From Aurantimicrobium minutum (lineage in GTDB: Bacteria; Actinomycetota; Actinomycetes; Actinomycetales; Microbacteriaceae), in contig NZ_JARXVT010000006.1 in the NCBI RefSeq assembly GCF_029892845.1, positions 1-64,000 of the forward strand: 64,000 bases of DNA. Reading direction: 5' to 3'. This document shows, one piece after another, positions 16,566 to 26,421 of the stretch. Below the pieces are notes generated by a model. That model saw only the letters and a list, made by a program, of their open reading frames with translations, had not been told where the DNA came from and ran no database searches. The position numbers and the translations under genes are program-made. Within the stretch, counting starts at the first letter, position 1; each line of letters starts with the position of its first letter.

Positions 16566-17921
16566 TTATTCAGCACGTGAAGCCTTGAGCATGGTCTCGC
16601 GGTCAACGACCTTAATGCGAGCACGTCCCTCTGGTTCACCGAGCTTCTGCTCGTATTCGTCCAGTGCAGACCAGCCCTCAGCGGTGGTGTATTCGATGCC
16701 GCGGCTGTTCATCAGATCCACAATGGCGCCCTCTTCAGGCTCTTCTGGAGTCCACCAGGTTGCCTGATCAGCAAGAACGTGCGCGATGGTTTCCATCGCG
16801 TCGCTCTTCGTGTGACCAATGAGGCCAACTGGGCCACGCTTGATCCAGCCCGTGGCATAGGTACCTGGGATCTGCTTGCCAGATTCGTCAATGACCTGGC
16901 CTTCATGGTTTGGAATAACGCCCTTGGCTGCGTCGAAGGGAACATCCTTCAAGGGAGAGCTGTAGTAACCAATGGCACGGTAGTAGGCCTGGATTTCGAC
17001 TTCGCGGATTTCACCGGTGCCGACCACGCCGCCCTTGCCATCTGGCTTTGTGCGCTCGTAACGGAAACCGGTGACGTTACCGTCAGCATCGCCCAGAACC
17101 TCGAGTGGGTTGGCATAGAAGTGCAGGTGCAGACGGCGTGAGGCCTTGCCGGTCTCACGGGTGCGCCATTCGTTCATCACCTTGTTGAGAACGAATACCT
17201 GCTTGTTGGAATCAATCAGTGCCTGGCTCGCAGGGTCAATGTCGAAGTCTTCGTCATAGACGATCATGTCGACGTCACGCAGTTCACCGAGTTCACGTAA
17301 CTCAAGAGGAGAGAACTTCGCCTGGGCAGGTCCGCGACGACCAAAGACGTGAACATCAGTAACAGGAGAAGCCTTGAGGCCTTGGTAGACGTTATCAGGG
17401 ATCTCGGTCACGAGAAGATCATCAGCGTGCTTGGCCAGCATGCGAGCTGCATCCAGCGCCACGTTGCCGTTACCAATCACGGCAACAGACTGAGCCGTCA
17501 GCGGCCAGGTGCGAGGAACGTCAGGGTGACCGTCATACCAGCTGACAAAGTCAGCTGCGCCGTAGCTGCCCTCAAGTTCGATGCCGGGGATGTTCATGGG
17601 AACATCCTTGGTGGCACCGGTGGAGAAGATGACGGCGTTGTAGTGCTTCTTCAGATCATCCATTGTGATGTCCACGCCGTATTCGACGTTGCCAAAGAGG
17701 CGGATGTCGCCGCGGTCGAGCACCTCACGCAGTGCGCCAATGATGCCCTTGATGCGGGGGTGGTCAGGGGCAACGCCGTAACGAACGAGTCCGTAAGGGG
17801 CAGGAAGGGTTTCGAAGAGATCGATAGAGATATCGAAATCGCGCTCTGCCTTCAGAGCAATATCTGCTGCATAAATACCAGCGGGACCGGCGCCAACAAT
17901 GGCCAGACGAAGCTTGTTCAC
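16566..17921 (-). CDS. fprA: Ferredoxin/flavodoxin-NADP+ reductase, adrenodoxin-reductase type
   Basis: A 451-residue FAD enzyme like mycobacterial FprA. The FAD dinucleotide fold is at the N terminus (AIVGAGPAGIYAAD), the NADP fold is VIGNGNVALDAARML, and YATGWIKRGPVGLIGHTKSD near residue 365-385 is the family signature that positions the flavin. GTG start. It moves electrons between NADPH and ferredoxin. It ends convergently with arsC and has no obvious partner gene here. Confidence 0.9.
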   Translation of the reverse strand: MNKLRLAIVGAGPAGIYAADIALKAERDFDISIDLFETLPAPYGLVRYGVAPDHPRIKGIIGALREVLDRGDIRLFGNVEYGVDITMDDLKKHYNAVIFSTGATKDVPMNIPGIELEGSYGAADFVSWYDGHPDVPRTWPLTAQSVAVIGNGNVALDAARMLAKHADDLLVTEIPDNVYQGLKASPVTDVHVFGRRGPAQAKFSPLELRELGELRDVDMIVYDEDFDIDPASQALIDSNKQVFVLNKVMNEWRTRETGKASRRLHLHFYANPLEVLGDADGNVTGFRYERTKPDGKGGVVGTGEIREVEIQAYYRAIGYYSSPLKDVPFDAAKGVIPNHEGQVIDESGKQIPGTYATGWIKRGPVGLIGHTKSDAMETIAHVLADQATWWTPEEPEEGAIVDLMNSRGIEYTTAEGWSALDEYEQKLGEPEGRARIKVVDRETMLKASRAE

Positions 17922-17990
17922 GGGGTATAAATCCTCTTACGTGTCAGTCAAGTGAATCCCCAGTTTAGCTGGGGGCAATAGGCTTAAGAG

Positions 17991-19259
17991 GTGAAAATCC
18001 TGGTTCTTGGCTCCGGCGCACGTGAGCACGCAATTGTTACCGCCCTGCTCGCCGAAAATGCTGACCACGAGATCACCGTTGCCCCCGGCAACGCAGGCAT
18101 CGCGCACGATGTTCCCTGCGTCACCACAGACATCCTCGACCCTGAAGCTGTGGCCTTCCTCGCTGAAGGTTTAGACGTTGATTTGGTTGTCGTCGGCCCC
18201 GAAGCTCCTTTGGTTGCCGGCGTTGCAGACCCACTGCGCGAGATGGGCATTCCCGTCTTTGGTCCTAACCAAGCTGCTGCTGCTCTCGAGGGCTCGAAGA
18301 CCTTTGCCAAGCGCATCATGGATGAAGCCGGTGTTCCCACCGGTCGCGCCATCAAGGTTTCTACTTTGTTAGATGCTGAGACTGCTCTTGATGACTACGG
18401 CTCCCCCTACGTCATCAAGGCCGACGGCCTTGCAGCTGGTAAAGGTGTGCTGGTCACCCACGACCGCGATGCAGCAGTTGCCCACGCCTCTCACTACCTG
18501 ACCCAGGGCTCGGTGCTGATTGAGGAATTCCTCGATGGCCAAGAAGTTTCCCTGTTCATGTTTGCTGACGGTCACGATGTTCTGCCGCTGTCTCCAGCTC
18601 AGGACTTCAAACGCCTGAAGGACAACGACGAAGGTCCCAACACCGGTGGAATGGGTGCCTACTCACCACTGCCCTGGCTTGCTGATCAGTTCGGCAGCGA
18701 AGAGGCATTCGTGACCGAGGTCATCGAAACTATTGCTCTCCCGACTGTGCGCCAGCTCGAAGCAGAAGGCACCCCCTTCCAGGGTCTGCTCTATTGCGGC
18801 TTGATTCTGACCGCCAAGGGCATCCGCGTCATTGAGTTCAATGCTCGCTTTGGAGACCCTGAGACTCAGGTTGTTCTTCCCCGTTTGAAGACTCCCCTGT
18901 CGGAGCTCATGCTGGCTTCTGCTGAAGGAACTCTCGCTGGACGTCCCCGTCCCGAGTTCTCCGACGAAGCTGTTGTCACCGTTGTTCTCGCCAGCGAGAA
19001 CTATCCCGAGACTCCTGTGACCGGTCGCGTGCTCATCGGCATTGATGACGCCAACAGCATCGAGGGTGTTCACGTCACCCACGCAGCAACCGCTGTCCAG
19101 GATGGTGACCTCATTGCCACCGGTGGTCGCGTCCTGAGCGTGGTCGGCCGCGGCGCGGACTTCGCCGAAGCACGTTCACGTGCGTATGAAGGCCTCGCCA
19201 AGATTCAGCTGGAGGGTGGCCAGTTCCGCACCGACATCGCCAAAAAGGTTGCCAAGTAA
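17991..19259 (+). CDS. purD: Phosphoribosylamine-glycine ligase PurD
   Basis: A 422-residue ATP-grasp enzyme for step 2 of purine synthesis (phosphoribosylamine + glycine + ATP to GAR). N-terminal MKILVLGSGAREHAI, the ATP-grasp VIKADGLAAGKGV, GGMGAYSPLPW and EFNARFGDPETQ are textbook. GTG start preceded by AAGAG. Its stop overlaps the purC start (TAATG), so the two are translationally coupled. Confidence 0.97.
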   Translation: MKILVLGSGAREHAIVTALLAENADHEITVAPGNAGIAHDVPCVTTDILDPEAVAFLAEGLDVDLVVVGPEAPLVAGVADPLREMGIPVFGPNQAAAALEGSKTFAKRIMDEAGVPTGRAIKVSTLLDAETALDDYGSPYVIKADGLAAGKGVLVTHDRDAAVAHASHYLTQGSVLIEEFLDGQEVSLFMFADGHDVLPLSPAQDFKRLKDNDEGPNTGGMGAYSPLPWLADQFGSEEAFVTEVIETIALPTVRQLEAEGTPFQGLLYCGLILTAKGIRVIEFNARFGDPETQVVLPRLKTPLSELMLASAEGTLAGRPRPEFSDEAVVTVVLASENYPETPVTGRVLIGIDDANSIEGVHVTHAATAVQDGDLIATGGRVLSVVGRGADFAEARSRAYEGLAKIQLEGGQFRTDIAKKVAK

Positions 19260-20146
19260 TGTCTGGCTTCACGGGTGGCGAGAAACTTTCTCTGGATGGC
19301 TGGACCCATGCCTATTCCGGCAAGGTCCGTGACCTCTATGTCCCCGCTGGTGAGACGCTGGAGTCCACTCCACGCGTTCTGGTTGTGGCCAGTGATCGCG
19401 TCAGCGCTTTTGATCACGTACTCGAGCCCGGCATTCCTGGCAAGGGTGAACTCCTCACCACGCTGAGCATGTGGTGGTTTGACCAGCTGGGTGTTCCCAA
19501 CCACCTGCGTGAGGGAGACATCCCTGCCGAGGTTCAGGGCAAAGCAATGCTTGTGGCCAACCTGGACATGTTCCCGGTTGAGTGCGTGGTGCGTGGCTAT
19601 CTCTCCGGCAGTGGCTGGCTTGAATACCAGGAGAGCCAAAGCGTGTGTGGCATTGCATTGCCCGCAGGCCTGCAGGACGGCGACAAGCTCCCCGAGCCGA
19701 TCTACACCCCTGCGTGGAAAGCTCCTTTCGGTGAGCACGACGAGAACATCACTTTCGAGCGCACCGTTGAGCTGGTGGGTCTAGAAGATGCGACCGCACT
19801 ACGTGACCTGTCTCTCCTGATTTTCAACAGAGCTACCGAGCTTGCTGCAGCCAAAGGCATCATCCTGGCTGACACCAAGTTCGAGTTCGGTCGCGACCGC
19901 GAGAGTGGTGTGATCACTCTCGCTGATGAAGTTCTCACCTCTGACTCTTCTCGCTACTGGGATGCTGCTGCCTATGCAGCCGGCACCACCGCTGCAGAGA
20001 AGATGACCAGCTTTGATAAGCAGATTGTCCGTAACTGGCTTTCTGCAAACTGGGACAAGACCGGCACACCTCCCGTGCTGCCTGCCGACATTGTCGAGCG
20101 CACTGCAGATCGCTATCGCGAGCTCATCACGCGCATGCTGGGCTAG
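19259..20146 (+). CDS. purC: SAICAR synthase PurC
   Basis: A 295-residue phosphoribosylaminoimidazole-succinocarboxamide synthase (CAIR + aspartate + ATP to SAICAR). YSGKVRDLYVP (Gly-rich ATP loop), SDRVSAFDHVLEPGIPGKG and VECVVRGYLSGSGW are diagnostic; ADTKFEFGRD contains the metal-binding region. Slightly longer than short bacterial PurC because of the C-terminal extension common in actinobacteria. Coupled to purD. Confidence 0.97.
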   Translation: MSGFTGGEKLSLDGWTHAYSGKVRDLYVPAGETLESTPRVLVVASDRVSAFDHVLEPGIPGKGELLTTLSMWWFDQLGVPNHLREGDIPAEVQGKAMLVANLDMFPVECVVRGYLSGSGWLEYQESQSVCGIALPAGLQDGDKLPEPIYTPAWKAPFGEHDENITFERTVELVGLEDATALRDLSLLIFNRATELAAAKGIILADTKFEFGRDRESGVITLADEVLTSDSSRYWDAAAYAAGTTAAEKMTSFDKQIVRNWLSANWDKTGTPPVLPADIVERTADRYRELITRMLG

Positions 20147-20207
20147 TCGCGTAACAATTCTTTGGCGATGTTTTCACTCAGTGCACCACACCGCCTAGCC
20201 TGAGACT

Positions 20208-20864
20208 ATGCGCCGACTGCTCAACGCCATCTTTGAGGTGCCCCGCACGGGTGCCCCATTGTGGAAGCGCGTCATTTTGGTTGAGATAGGCCTCATCGTG
20301 TGCGGCTTGGCTTTTGCCATCATGCTGCGGGCAGCCATCGGCCTGGACCCATGGGATGCATTCCACCAGGGCATTTCTTTCTTGACCGGTGTTTCCATTG
20401 GAACCGTCGTCGTCATAGTTGGCTTTGCTGTGATGTTCCTCTGGATTTTCCTCAAGCAGAAGCTGGGGCTCGGAACCATCATGAATGCCATCACTATTGG
20501 CATTTCCATCAATGTGTTTTATGCCTGGATCCCCACTGCTTCCAACTTCCTCTTCGGTGTTGTGTATTTCGTGGTGGGCATTTTCATTAACGGCGTTGGC
20601 ATTTCGATGTATGTCGGTGGTGGCTTAGGCCCTGGCCCTCGTGATGGCCTGATGACGGGTCTGGTCAAGCGCACAGGAAAGCCACTGTGGCTGATTCGCA
20701 CGGCCATTGAAGTTGTTGTCCTGGGATTGGGCTGGGCCTTCGGTGGCACAATCGGCTTAGGAACAGTTCTTTATGCCTTCACTATTGGTCCCGTGGTTCA
20801 CGTGATGCTCCCCTGGTTCAATCTCGACAAGGTGAAAGAGCCAGAAGATCTCGAAGGCCACTAG
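20208..20864 (+). CDS. YczE/YitT-like membrane protein
   Basis: A 218-residue protein with about five hydrophobic segments. The pattern (AAIGLDPWDAFHQGIS near 45-60; later GGGLGPGPRDGLMTGL) recalls the YczE/YyaS/YitT group of membrane proteins of unknown function, where these two loops are repeated halves. Probably the last gene after purDC or a separate unit 61 bases on. Substrate or role unknown. Confidence 0.7.
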   Translation: MRRLLNAIFEVPRTGAPLWKRVILVEIGLIVCGLAFAIMLRAAIGLDPWDAFHQGISFLTGVSIGTVVVIVGFAVMFLWIFLKQKLGLGTIMNAITIGISINVFYAWIPTASNFLFGVVYFVVGIFINGVGISMYVGGGLGPGPRDGLMTGLVKRTGKPLWLIRTAIEVVVLGLGWAFGGTIGLGTVLYAFTIGPVVHVMLPWFNLDKVKEPEDLEGH

Positions 20865-20906
20865 GCGGAATCGATTCATAGCTCCTTCATAGGTTGTTCT
20901 GTAACA

Positions 20907-21374
20907 ATGTGGACTATGAAACGTCATGCAGGTTTACCCGCGATTTTCGCCATGGTGACTGTGGCGTTCCTTTTTGGCTTGGCGCCAGTATTTCACGCAG
21001 TGTGCTTCTCAGCTCTTGAAGCATCTTCTACATCACCCATGAGTCACATCATGGGTGATGGCACTGTCATGAATATGTCTTCAGATATTGCACCTGAAGT
21101 GATGAACATGGATACCTCAGAATCGAAGACTCTCGTTGCAGTGGGAACAAACCAGAATGCTGAGACAGCAAACATCTTGGGTACCATCATGATTACTGCT
21201 GGACTCAGCCTGCTGACATTTCTTGGCTTGCGCTATTACACACAAGTGCTTGCTCGAAGGTTTGTGATTGCTGTGCCTGAACCAATCCATAAGAAACTTT
21301 CTCGGCTTGGACAGGCACGAGCCAGGCCGCCGAGCCAGGTTGATCTCAACGCTCTCTGTATTTCTCGAACATAA
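20907..21374 (+). CDS. Met-rich two-helix membrane protein next to copper genes
   Basis: A 155-residue protein not assigned to a family. A first membrane segment (about 9-33) is followed by an external loop of about 60 residues rich in Met, His and acids (SPMSHIMGDGTVMNM, then EVMNMDTSE), a second membrane segment (about 90-108), and a basic cytoplasmic tail. Such Met clusters bind Cu(I) in many copper proteins. The DUF305 lipoprotein, multicopper oxidase and CopZ follow directly, so periplasm-side copper sensing or delivery is a reasonable inference. The start may instead be the second Met (three codons later). Confidence 0.6.
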   Translation: MWTMKRHAGLPAIFAMVTVAFLFGLAPVFHAVCFSALEASSTSPMSHIMGDGTVMNMSSDIAPEVMNMDTSESKTLVAVGTNQNAETANILGTIMITAGLSLLTFLGLRYYTQVLARRFVIAVPEPIHKKLSRLGQARARPPSQVDLNALCISRT

Positions 21375-21460
21375 GCCATACGTCACCGTGCACAGGCGAC
21401 GCACGTTGCTTGTGTGCACAAAAATCCACACACTTTTTTATTGACGTAAAGGAAAACACC

Positions 21461-22063
21461 ATGTTTGAAAAGAAATCCCGTATCGCTGGAATCGCTGCCC
21501 TCTCTCTCGCAGGAGCCGTTGCTCTCGCTGGATGCACCATCAATTTGGGCGGAACTAATTCCGACTCAAACGGAATGATGAACGACGGCATGATGGGGAA
21601 CAACCAGAGCGCCTCCGACTTCTCCGGAACAGACATCATGTTCGCGCAGATGATGATTCCTCACCACCAGCAAGCAGTGGACATGTCCACGCTTGCTGAG
21701 ACCCACACCACTAACCCTGAAATCTTGGCTCTTGCCAAGCAAATCAAAGATGCCCAAGCTCCTGAGATTGAACAAATGACGGCATGGATAGATTCAGCAG
21801 GTGCTGGGATGGAGATGGGTCATGACATGGGAATGGGTGGCATGCTCTCCGATGAGCAGATGGCTGCACTGGAGAACGCCCAAGGTGCAGCCTTCGACAA
21901 GCTCTATCTCCAAGGCATGATTGCCCACCATGAGGGTGCAATCCAAATGGCCAAGATGATCACTGACTCCAACAATGCTGAGGCAAAAGAACTTGGTGCC
22001 AACATCGTGACCAGCCAAACCGCTGAAATCGAAAAGATGAAGCAGATGCTGGCGGCGATGTAA
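21461..22063 (+). CDS. DUF305 (CopM-like) lipoprotein
   Basis: A 200-residue DUF305 protein. I place the start at the ATG at 21461 after AAAGGAAAA; this gives a lipoprotein signal with lipobox LAGC (Cys near 25-27). The domain repeats His-His/Met motifs: FAQMMIPHHQQAVDMS and MIAHHEGAIQMAKMI, with a Met-rich linker (MEMGHDMGMGGM). CopM-type DUF305 proteins bind copper outside the cytoplasm. Its stop overlaps the oxidase start as TAATG, so both are made together and probably handle Cu(I). Confidence 0.88.
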   Translation: MFEKKSRIAGIAALSLAGAVALAGCTINLGGTNSDSNGMMNDGMMGNNQSASDFSGTDIMFAQMMIPHHQQAVDMSTLAETHTTNPEILALAKQIKDAQAPEIEQMTAWIDSAGAGMEMGHDMGMGGMLSDEQMAALENAQGAAFDKLYLQGMIAHHEGAIQMAKMITDSNNAEAKELGANIVTSQTAEIEKMKQMLAAM

Positions 22064-23556
22064 TGACTACCGCTGAAACGGGTATTTCTCGCCGAACAGT
22101 TCTTATCGCAGGCGGTACTGCTGTTGGAGCACTCGCCGTACTCGGTGGTGGCTATTGGCTGGGAACCACCGTGGGACAAAATATTGAGGGAACTCCAAAA
22201 GTCGGAACAGAGCTTGGTTCTGGCAAAGAACCAGAGATTCTCCGCAGCTCCGGTGGCAAACTCACCGTGGACCTCATCGCCTCGTATACCGAAGTCACCG
22301 TTGCAGGCAAAGTAGCCAGACTAAAAACCTATAACGGCACCACCCCCGGCCCCACATTGATGGTCAAACCGGGTGACCTGATTACGGTGAACTTCACAAA
22401 TAATCTTGGCGAACCCACAAATCTCCACATGCATGGATTCCATGTCTCCCCCTCTGGAAATAGTGACAACGTTTTTGTTCACATCGCGAACGGTGAAACT
22501 TTCACTTACGAATATCTTCTCGATACAGACCATCCAGCAGGTCCCTATTGGTATCACCCGCATCATCACGGCATGGCCGCTGATCAGGTATTTGCTGGGC
22601 TCTATGGTGCAGTAGTTATTGAGGACCCTAAAGAGATTCCTGTCACCACAGAACGTGTTCTCGTTATCTCAGATATTTCAATCCAGAGTGATGGCAACGT
22701 CTCAGGCGCAAACATGATGAGCAAAATGATGGGTCGCGAAGGCGACATACTTTTGCTCAACGGACAAATTCAGCCCTCGTATTCAACTCAACAAAATGCT
22801 GTTGAACGATGGCGAATTGTGAACTCATGCACGTCTCGGTATCTGTCACTGAGTTTCTCCGGTGGCTCAGCTGTTTTGTTAGGAAAAGACTCTGGTCGCT
22901 TTTCTACTCCCCGCCAGATAACAGAAGTCTCCCTCGCTCCAGGCAACAGGGCGGACCTCCTCATCACCATGGGAGCAGAACCTGTAGCCCTGAGTTACAC
23001 CACGGTGCCACACCCTGACGCCATGATGATGGGCGCATCTACCCAGGAATATTCCAATTACCCGCTCGCAACTTTTACCCCTGACGACTCACAAGCCGGC
23101 TCGGTGGATTCAATTCCGCCACAACAGTCAGGTCCGGATCTTCGATCAAGTGAAATCGCAGCAGAGCGGGCGTTCACCTTAGCCATGCCCGCCATGGGCG
23201 GAATGGGTGGGATGGGAAATATGAATGGCGGCTTCACTATCAATGGTGAACCCTTCAACATGGACACCATTAACACGTCGGTCAGTCTGGGCACCGTGGA
23301 AGAGTGGACGATTGTGAATTCCACCACAATGGATCACCCTTTCCATCTCCACGTGTGGCCGATGCAGGTCCTCTCTATCGGGGACAATTCGGTAACAGAT
23401 GTTGAATACCAAGATGTGGTGAACGTTCCCGCAAATTCGCGCAGTGTGGTTCGCATGAATTTCGACCGATTCGACGGACTAGCTGTTTACCACTGCCACA
23501 TTCTCGATCATGAAGATTTAGGAATGATGGGCATTATTGAAGCCAACCCTGCCTGA
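22063..23556 (+). CDS. Multicopper oxidase (cuprous oxidase type)
   Basis: A 497-residue extracytoplasmic oxidase. The N terminus GISRRTVLIAGGTAVG is a twin-arginine signal followed by a hydrophobic stretch, fitting export of a folded copper enzyme. All four copper-ligand motifs are present: LHMHGFH, WYHPHHHG, HPFHLHVWP and HCHILDHEDLGM, whose last Met is the type 1 copper axial ligand. A Met-rich insert (MPAMGGMGGMGNMNG) resembles the substrate-copper region of CueO/CopA. Likely oxidises Cu(I) to Cu(II) with O2. Operon with DUF305 and copZ. Confidence 0.93.
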   Translation: MTTAETGISRRTVLIAGGTAVGALAVLGGGYWLGTTVGQNIEGTPKVGTELGSGKEPEILRSSGGKLTVDLIASYTEVTVAGKVARLKTYNGTTPGPTLMVKPGDLITVNFTNNLGEPTNLHMHGFHVSPSGNSDNVFVHIANGETFTYEYLLDTDHPAGPYWYHPHHHGMAADQVFAGLYGAVVIEDPKEIPVTTERVLVISDISIQSDGNVSGANMMSKMMGREGDILLLNGQIQPSYSTQQNAVERWRIVNSCTSRYLSLSFSGGSAVLLGKDSGRFSTPRQITEVSLAPGNRADLLITMGAEPVALSYTTVPHPDAMMMGASTQEYSNYPLATFTPDDSQAGSVDSIPPQQSGPDLRSSEIAAERAFTLAMPAMGGMGGMGNMNGGFTINGEPFNMDTINTSVSLGTVEEWTIVNSTTMDHPFHLHVWPMQVLSIGDNSVTDVEYQDVVNVPANSRSVVRMNFDRFDGLAVYHCHILDHEDLGMMGIIEANPA

Positions 23557-23573
23557 CAAATGAGGAGTATTCG

Positions 23574-23786
23574 ATGACAACAGCAACATTCACCGCTACA
23601 GGGATGACCTGTCAACACTGTGTAGCAAGCGTCACCAGGGAAGTGTCCGAGCTTGCACACGTGACATCTGTTTCCATTGACTTACCCAGCGGCACAGTGA
23701 CCGTCGAAAGCGACTCCTCTATTCCTCAAGATGAGATCATCGCTGCTATCGATAAGGCTGGATATCCAGCCGTCGCAATGAACTAA
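23574..23786 (+). CDS. copZ: Copper chaperone CopZ (HMA domain)
   Basis: A 70-residue heavy-metal-associated domain with the GMTCQHC motif (Cys near 13 and 16) that binds Cu(I), and the beta-alpha-beta pattern of Atx1/CopZ. Starts 17 bases after the multicopper oxidase with Shine-Dalgarno GAGGAG. It would carry cytosolic copper, normally to a CopA ATPase; no such ATPase lies in this window. Confidence 0.93.
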   Translation: MTTATFTATGMTCQHCVASVTREVSELAHVTSVSIDLPSGTVTVESDSSIPQDEIIAAIDKAGYPAVAMN

Positions 23787-23795
23787 ACCTGCTCT

Positions 23796-25433
23796 TTAGT
23801 TCTGCAACGTCACGAAAGCTTGCCACGGAGCAAGCGCCTCTGACTTCACACCAAGCACGGCATCGCCTGCGACTGCCCCAGGTAGTGACACCGTCTCATC
23901 AGAGAGGTTCGCAACAACCGTCAACACTCGACCGTTTAGCTCACGCGTGTAAGCGAAGAGCTGCTCATGCTCTATCCAGAGCATGTCAAACGAACCATTG
24001 ACCACTACATCCATGCCATGACGCATGGCGATGAGCTTTTGGTAGTGGTGGAAGACGGAGTCGGCGTCATCAACAGCAGCTGCTGCGTTGATCTCGGGGT
24101 AGTTGGAGTTGACCGAGATCCAAGGTTCACCCGTGGTGAATCCTGCGTTGGCAGAGTCATCCCACTGCACGGGCGTGCGGGCATTGTCGCGGCCCTTGTA
24201 GCCCACGGCTTTGAGGACGTAGTCCTCCGAGATGCCCATCTCTGGAGCCTCTGCAGCCCAGTTGAGGGTTTCCAGATCTCTGTATTGGCTCAGCTTGGTG
24301 AAGTGAGCACTGGTCATGCCAAACTCTTCACCCTGATACACATAGGGCGTTCCTCGCATCAAGTGCAGCACGGTGCCAAAGGCCTTAGCCGAGTTCACCC
24401 GGTGTTCTGCTGAGTCATTACCCCAGCGCGAGACAATACGTGGCTGGTCGTGGTTGTTCCAATACAGTGAATTCCAGCCAACCTGCTCGAGACCCTTCTG
24501 CCACTTATTCAGATTCTCTTTGAGTGCCTTCACGGTGAAGGGAACCAAGTCCCACTTTCCATAGCCGTCAGGGTTGGTGTCAAGATCCATGTGTTCGAAG
24601 GTGAACACCATGTTGAGCTCGTGACGCTCTGGTGCGGTGTAGTGCTGAGCAAGCTCCACCGTGCAGCCGGGCATCTCACCGACGGTAATCAAACCCTTGT
24701 CGCGCAGAACCTCACGGTTCATTTCTTGCAGGAATTCGTGAATACGAGGCCCGTTCATCCAGGGTCCGAACAGGTCATCAGCAGCCGAGAAATCTTGGTG
24801 CTTGGAGATGAGGTTGATCACATCCATCCGGAAGCCATCCACGCCCTGCTCGAGCCACCAATTCATCATCGAATACACAGCTGCGCGGACTTCGGGGTTT
24901 TCCCAGTTCAGGTCAGGCTGCTTCTTGGAAAAGATGTGCAGGAAGTATTGCTGGGTCTTCTCATTCCACTGCCAGACCGAGCCAGAGAAAGCAGCCTGGT
25001 GATCGGTGGGTTCGTGGCCGTCAACAGCATCGCGCCAGATATACCAATCACGCTTGGGGTTATCCAATGAAGAGGAGCTCTCCACAAACCAGGCGTGCTC
25101 ATCAGAAGTGTGATTGACCACCAGGTCCATCACGAGTTTCATGCCGCGGGCATGTGTCTCAGCGATGAGGTGACGCATGTCATCGAGCGTGCCAAAGAGA
25201 GGGTCGATGTCTTGGTAGTCCGAGATGTCGTAACCGTTGTCATCCTGAGGGGACTTGTAGACAGGGGAAAGCCACAGCACATCCACACCCAAGTCAGCCA
25301 GGTAGTCCAGCTTGGAGGTAATACCGGGGATGTCACCGATACCGTCGCCGTTCGAGTCAGCGAACGAGCGAGGGTAGATCTGGTACACGACGGCACCCTT
25401 CCACCAGTCTTCTTTACCCAGGGTGATGCTCAT
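23796..25433 (-). CDS. GH13 alpha-glucosidase (oligo-1,6-glucosidase type)
   Basis: A 545-residue glycoside hydrolase family 13 enzyme. WWKGAVVYQIYPRSFADSNGDGIGD is the start of the GH13_23/31 barrel (in pieces), VMDLVVNHTS is region I, GFRMDVIN carries the nucleophile Asp, ITVGEMPG the acid/base Glu, and NHDQPR region IV. The start at 25433 (MSITLGKEDWW) is preferred over an earlier Met that would run into the next promoter. No signal peptide, so it acts on imported sugars such as isomaltose, maltose or sucrose-like oligosaccharides. Stands alone, convergent with copZ. Confidence 0.9.
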   Translation of the reverse strand: MSITLGKEDWWKGAVVYQIYPRSFADSNGDGIGDIPGITSKLDYLADLGVDVLWLSPVYKSPQDDNGYDISDYQDIDPLFGTLDDMRHLIAETHARGMKLVMDLVVNHTSDEHAWFVESSSSLDNPKRDWYIWRDAVDGHEPTDHQAAFSGSVWQWNEKTQQYFLHIFSKKQPDLNWENPEVRAAVYSMMNWWLEQGVDGFRMDVINLISKHQDFSAADDLFGPWMNGPRIHEFLQEMNREVLRDKGLITVGEMPGCTVELAQHYTAPERHELNMVFTFEHMDLDTNPDGYGKWDLVPFTVKALKENLNKWQKGLEQVGWNSLYWNNHDQPRIVSRWGNDSAEHRVNSAKAFGTVLHLMRGTPYVYQGEEFGMTSAHFTKLSQYRDLETLNWAAEAPEMGISEDYVLKAVGYKGRDNARTPVQWDDSANAGFTTGEPWISVNSNYPEINAAAAVDDADSVFHHYQKLIAMRHGMDVVVNGSFDMLWIEHEQLFAYTRELNGRVLTVVANLSDETVSLPGAVAGDAVLGVKSEALAPWQAFVTLQN

Positions 25434-25563
25434 GTGTCTCCTCGTTGTCTCAAGAAACAACTGTATTGGTGTGTGGGGCTTCATAAACTTTTTCTCGCCA
25501 GCACTGACGAAGAATGAACTGTTCTGGCTAGGGTGAATGAGTTCCCACAAGGAGGTCCCACCC

Positions 25564-26412
25564 ATGGGCGTAGAAAACAACACCCGCGATATTGAAGAAA
25601 CAGTCGTCACCGACTTCACTGACCGCATGAGCTACGGCGGCTATCTCGATCTCGACACTCTTCTCTCAGCGCAGAAGCCCCTGAGTGATCACCACGATGA
25701 ACTGCTGTTCATCATTCAGCATCAGACCACTGAGCTCTGGATGAAGTTGATGGTGCATGAACTTATTGGTGCTGCAAGCTACCTTCGCAACGACGACCTC
25801 GGGCAAGCACTCAAGTGCATGGCTCGTCTCAAACACATCCAGAAGACTCTCACTGAGCAATGGTCTGTCCTCGCCACGCTGACTCCCAGCGAGTATGCCC
25901 AGTTCCGCGACAAGCTCGGTAACTCCAGTGGCTTTCAGTCTTACCAATACCGAGCTATCGAGTTCATGCTGGGCAACAAGAATGAGAAGATGATCCACGT
26001 CTTTGACGCAGATCCTGTTGCGCAAGAACTTCTGGTTACTGCACTGAACTCCCCCAGCATCTATGACGAGTTCCTGCGTTACCTCTCCCGCAAGGGATAC
26101 AACGTTCCTGCCTCCATCTTGGAGCGCGATGTGACCAAAGCATGGACGTTCTCTGAAGAGCTCATGCCGGTCTTTATTGAGATTTACAACAACCACGACG
26201 AGCACTGGGAAGCCTACGAGAGCTGTGAAGAGCTCGTCGACTTGGAAGAGAACTTCCAGTTCTGGCGCTTCCGTCATCTGCGCACCGTGCAACGCATCAT
26301 CGGTATGAAGATGGGGACCGGCGGATCGTCTGGTGCACCCTTCTTACAGAAGGCGCTTGAGCTCACCTTCTTCCCTGAACTCTTTGCCGTGCGCACCGAG
26401 ATTGGCAAGTAG
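25564..26412 (+). CDS. kynA: Tryptophan 2,3-dioxygenase KynA
   Basis: A 282-residue haem dioxygenase that opens tryptophan to N-formylkynurenine. [32 protein letters not shown] (with the distal His) and [10 protein letters not shown] are diagnostic; the C-terminal [25 protein letters not shown] carries the haem His and substrate-binding loop (seen in pieces). The start at 25564 follows a perfect AAGGAGG at 8 bases; a Met nine codons earlier lacks one. First gene of a three-gene operon with the amidohydrolase and kynU. Confidence 0.95.
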   Translation: MGVENNTRDIEETVVTDFTDRMSYGGYLDLDTLLSAQKPLSDHHDELLFIIQHQTTELWMKLMVHELIGAASYLRNDDLGQALKCMARLKHIQKTLTEQWSVLATLTPSEYAQFRDKLGNSSGFQSYQYRAIEFMLGNKNEKMIHVFDADPVAQELLVTALNSPSIYDEFLRYLSRKGYNVPASILERDVTKAWTFSEELMPVFIEIYNNHDEHWEAYESCEELVDLEENFQFWRFRHLRTVQRIIGMKMGTGGSSGAPFLQKALELTFFPELFAVRTEIGK

Positions 26413-26421
26413 TTCTCCTTC

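Noticed and set aside
25434-25628. 65-residue N-terminal extension of the GH13 glucosidase
   Set aside because: It overlaps the kynA start on the other strand and precedes the normal GH13 start; the ATG at 25433 gives standard length.
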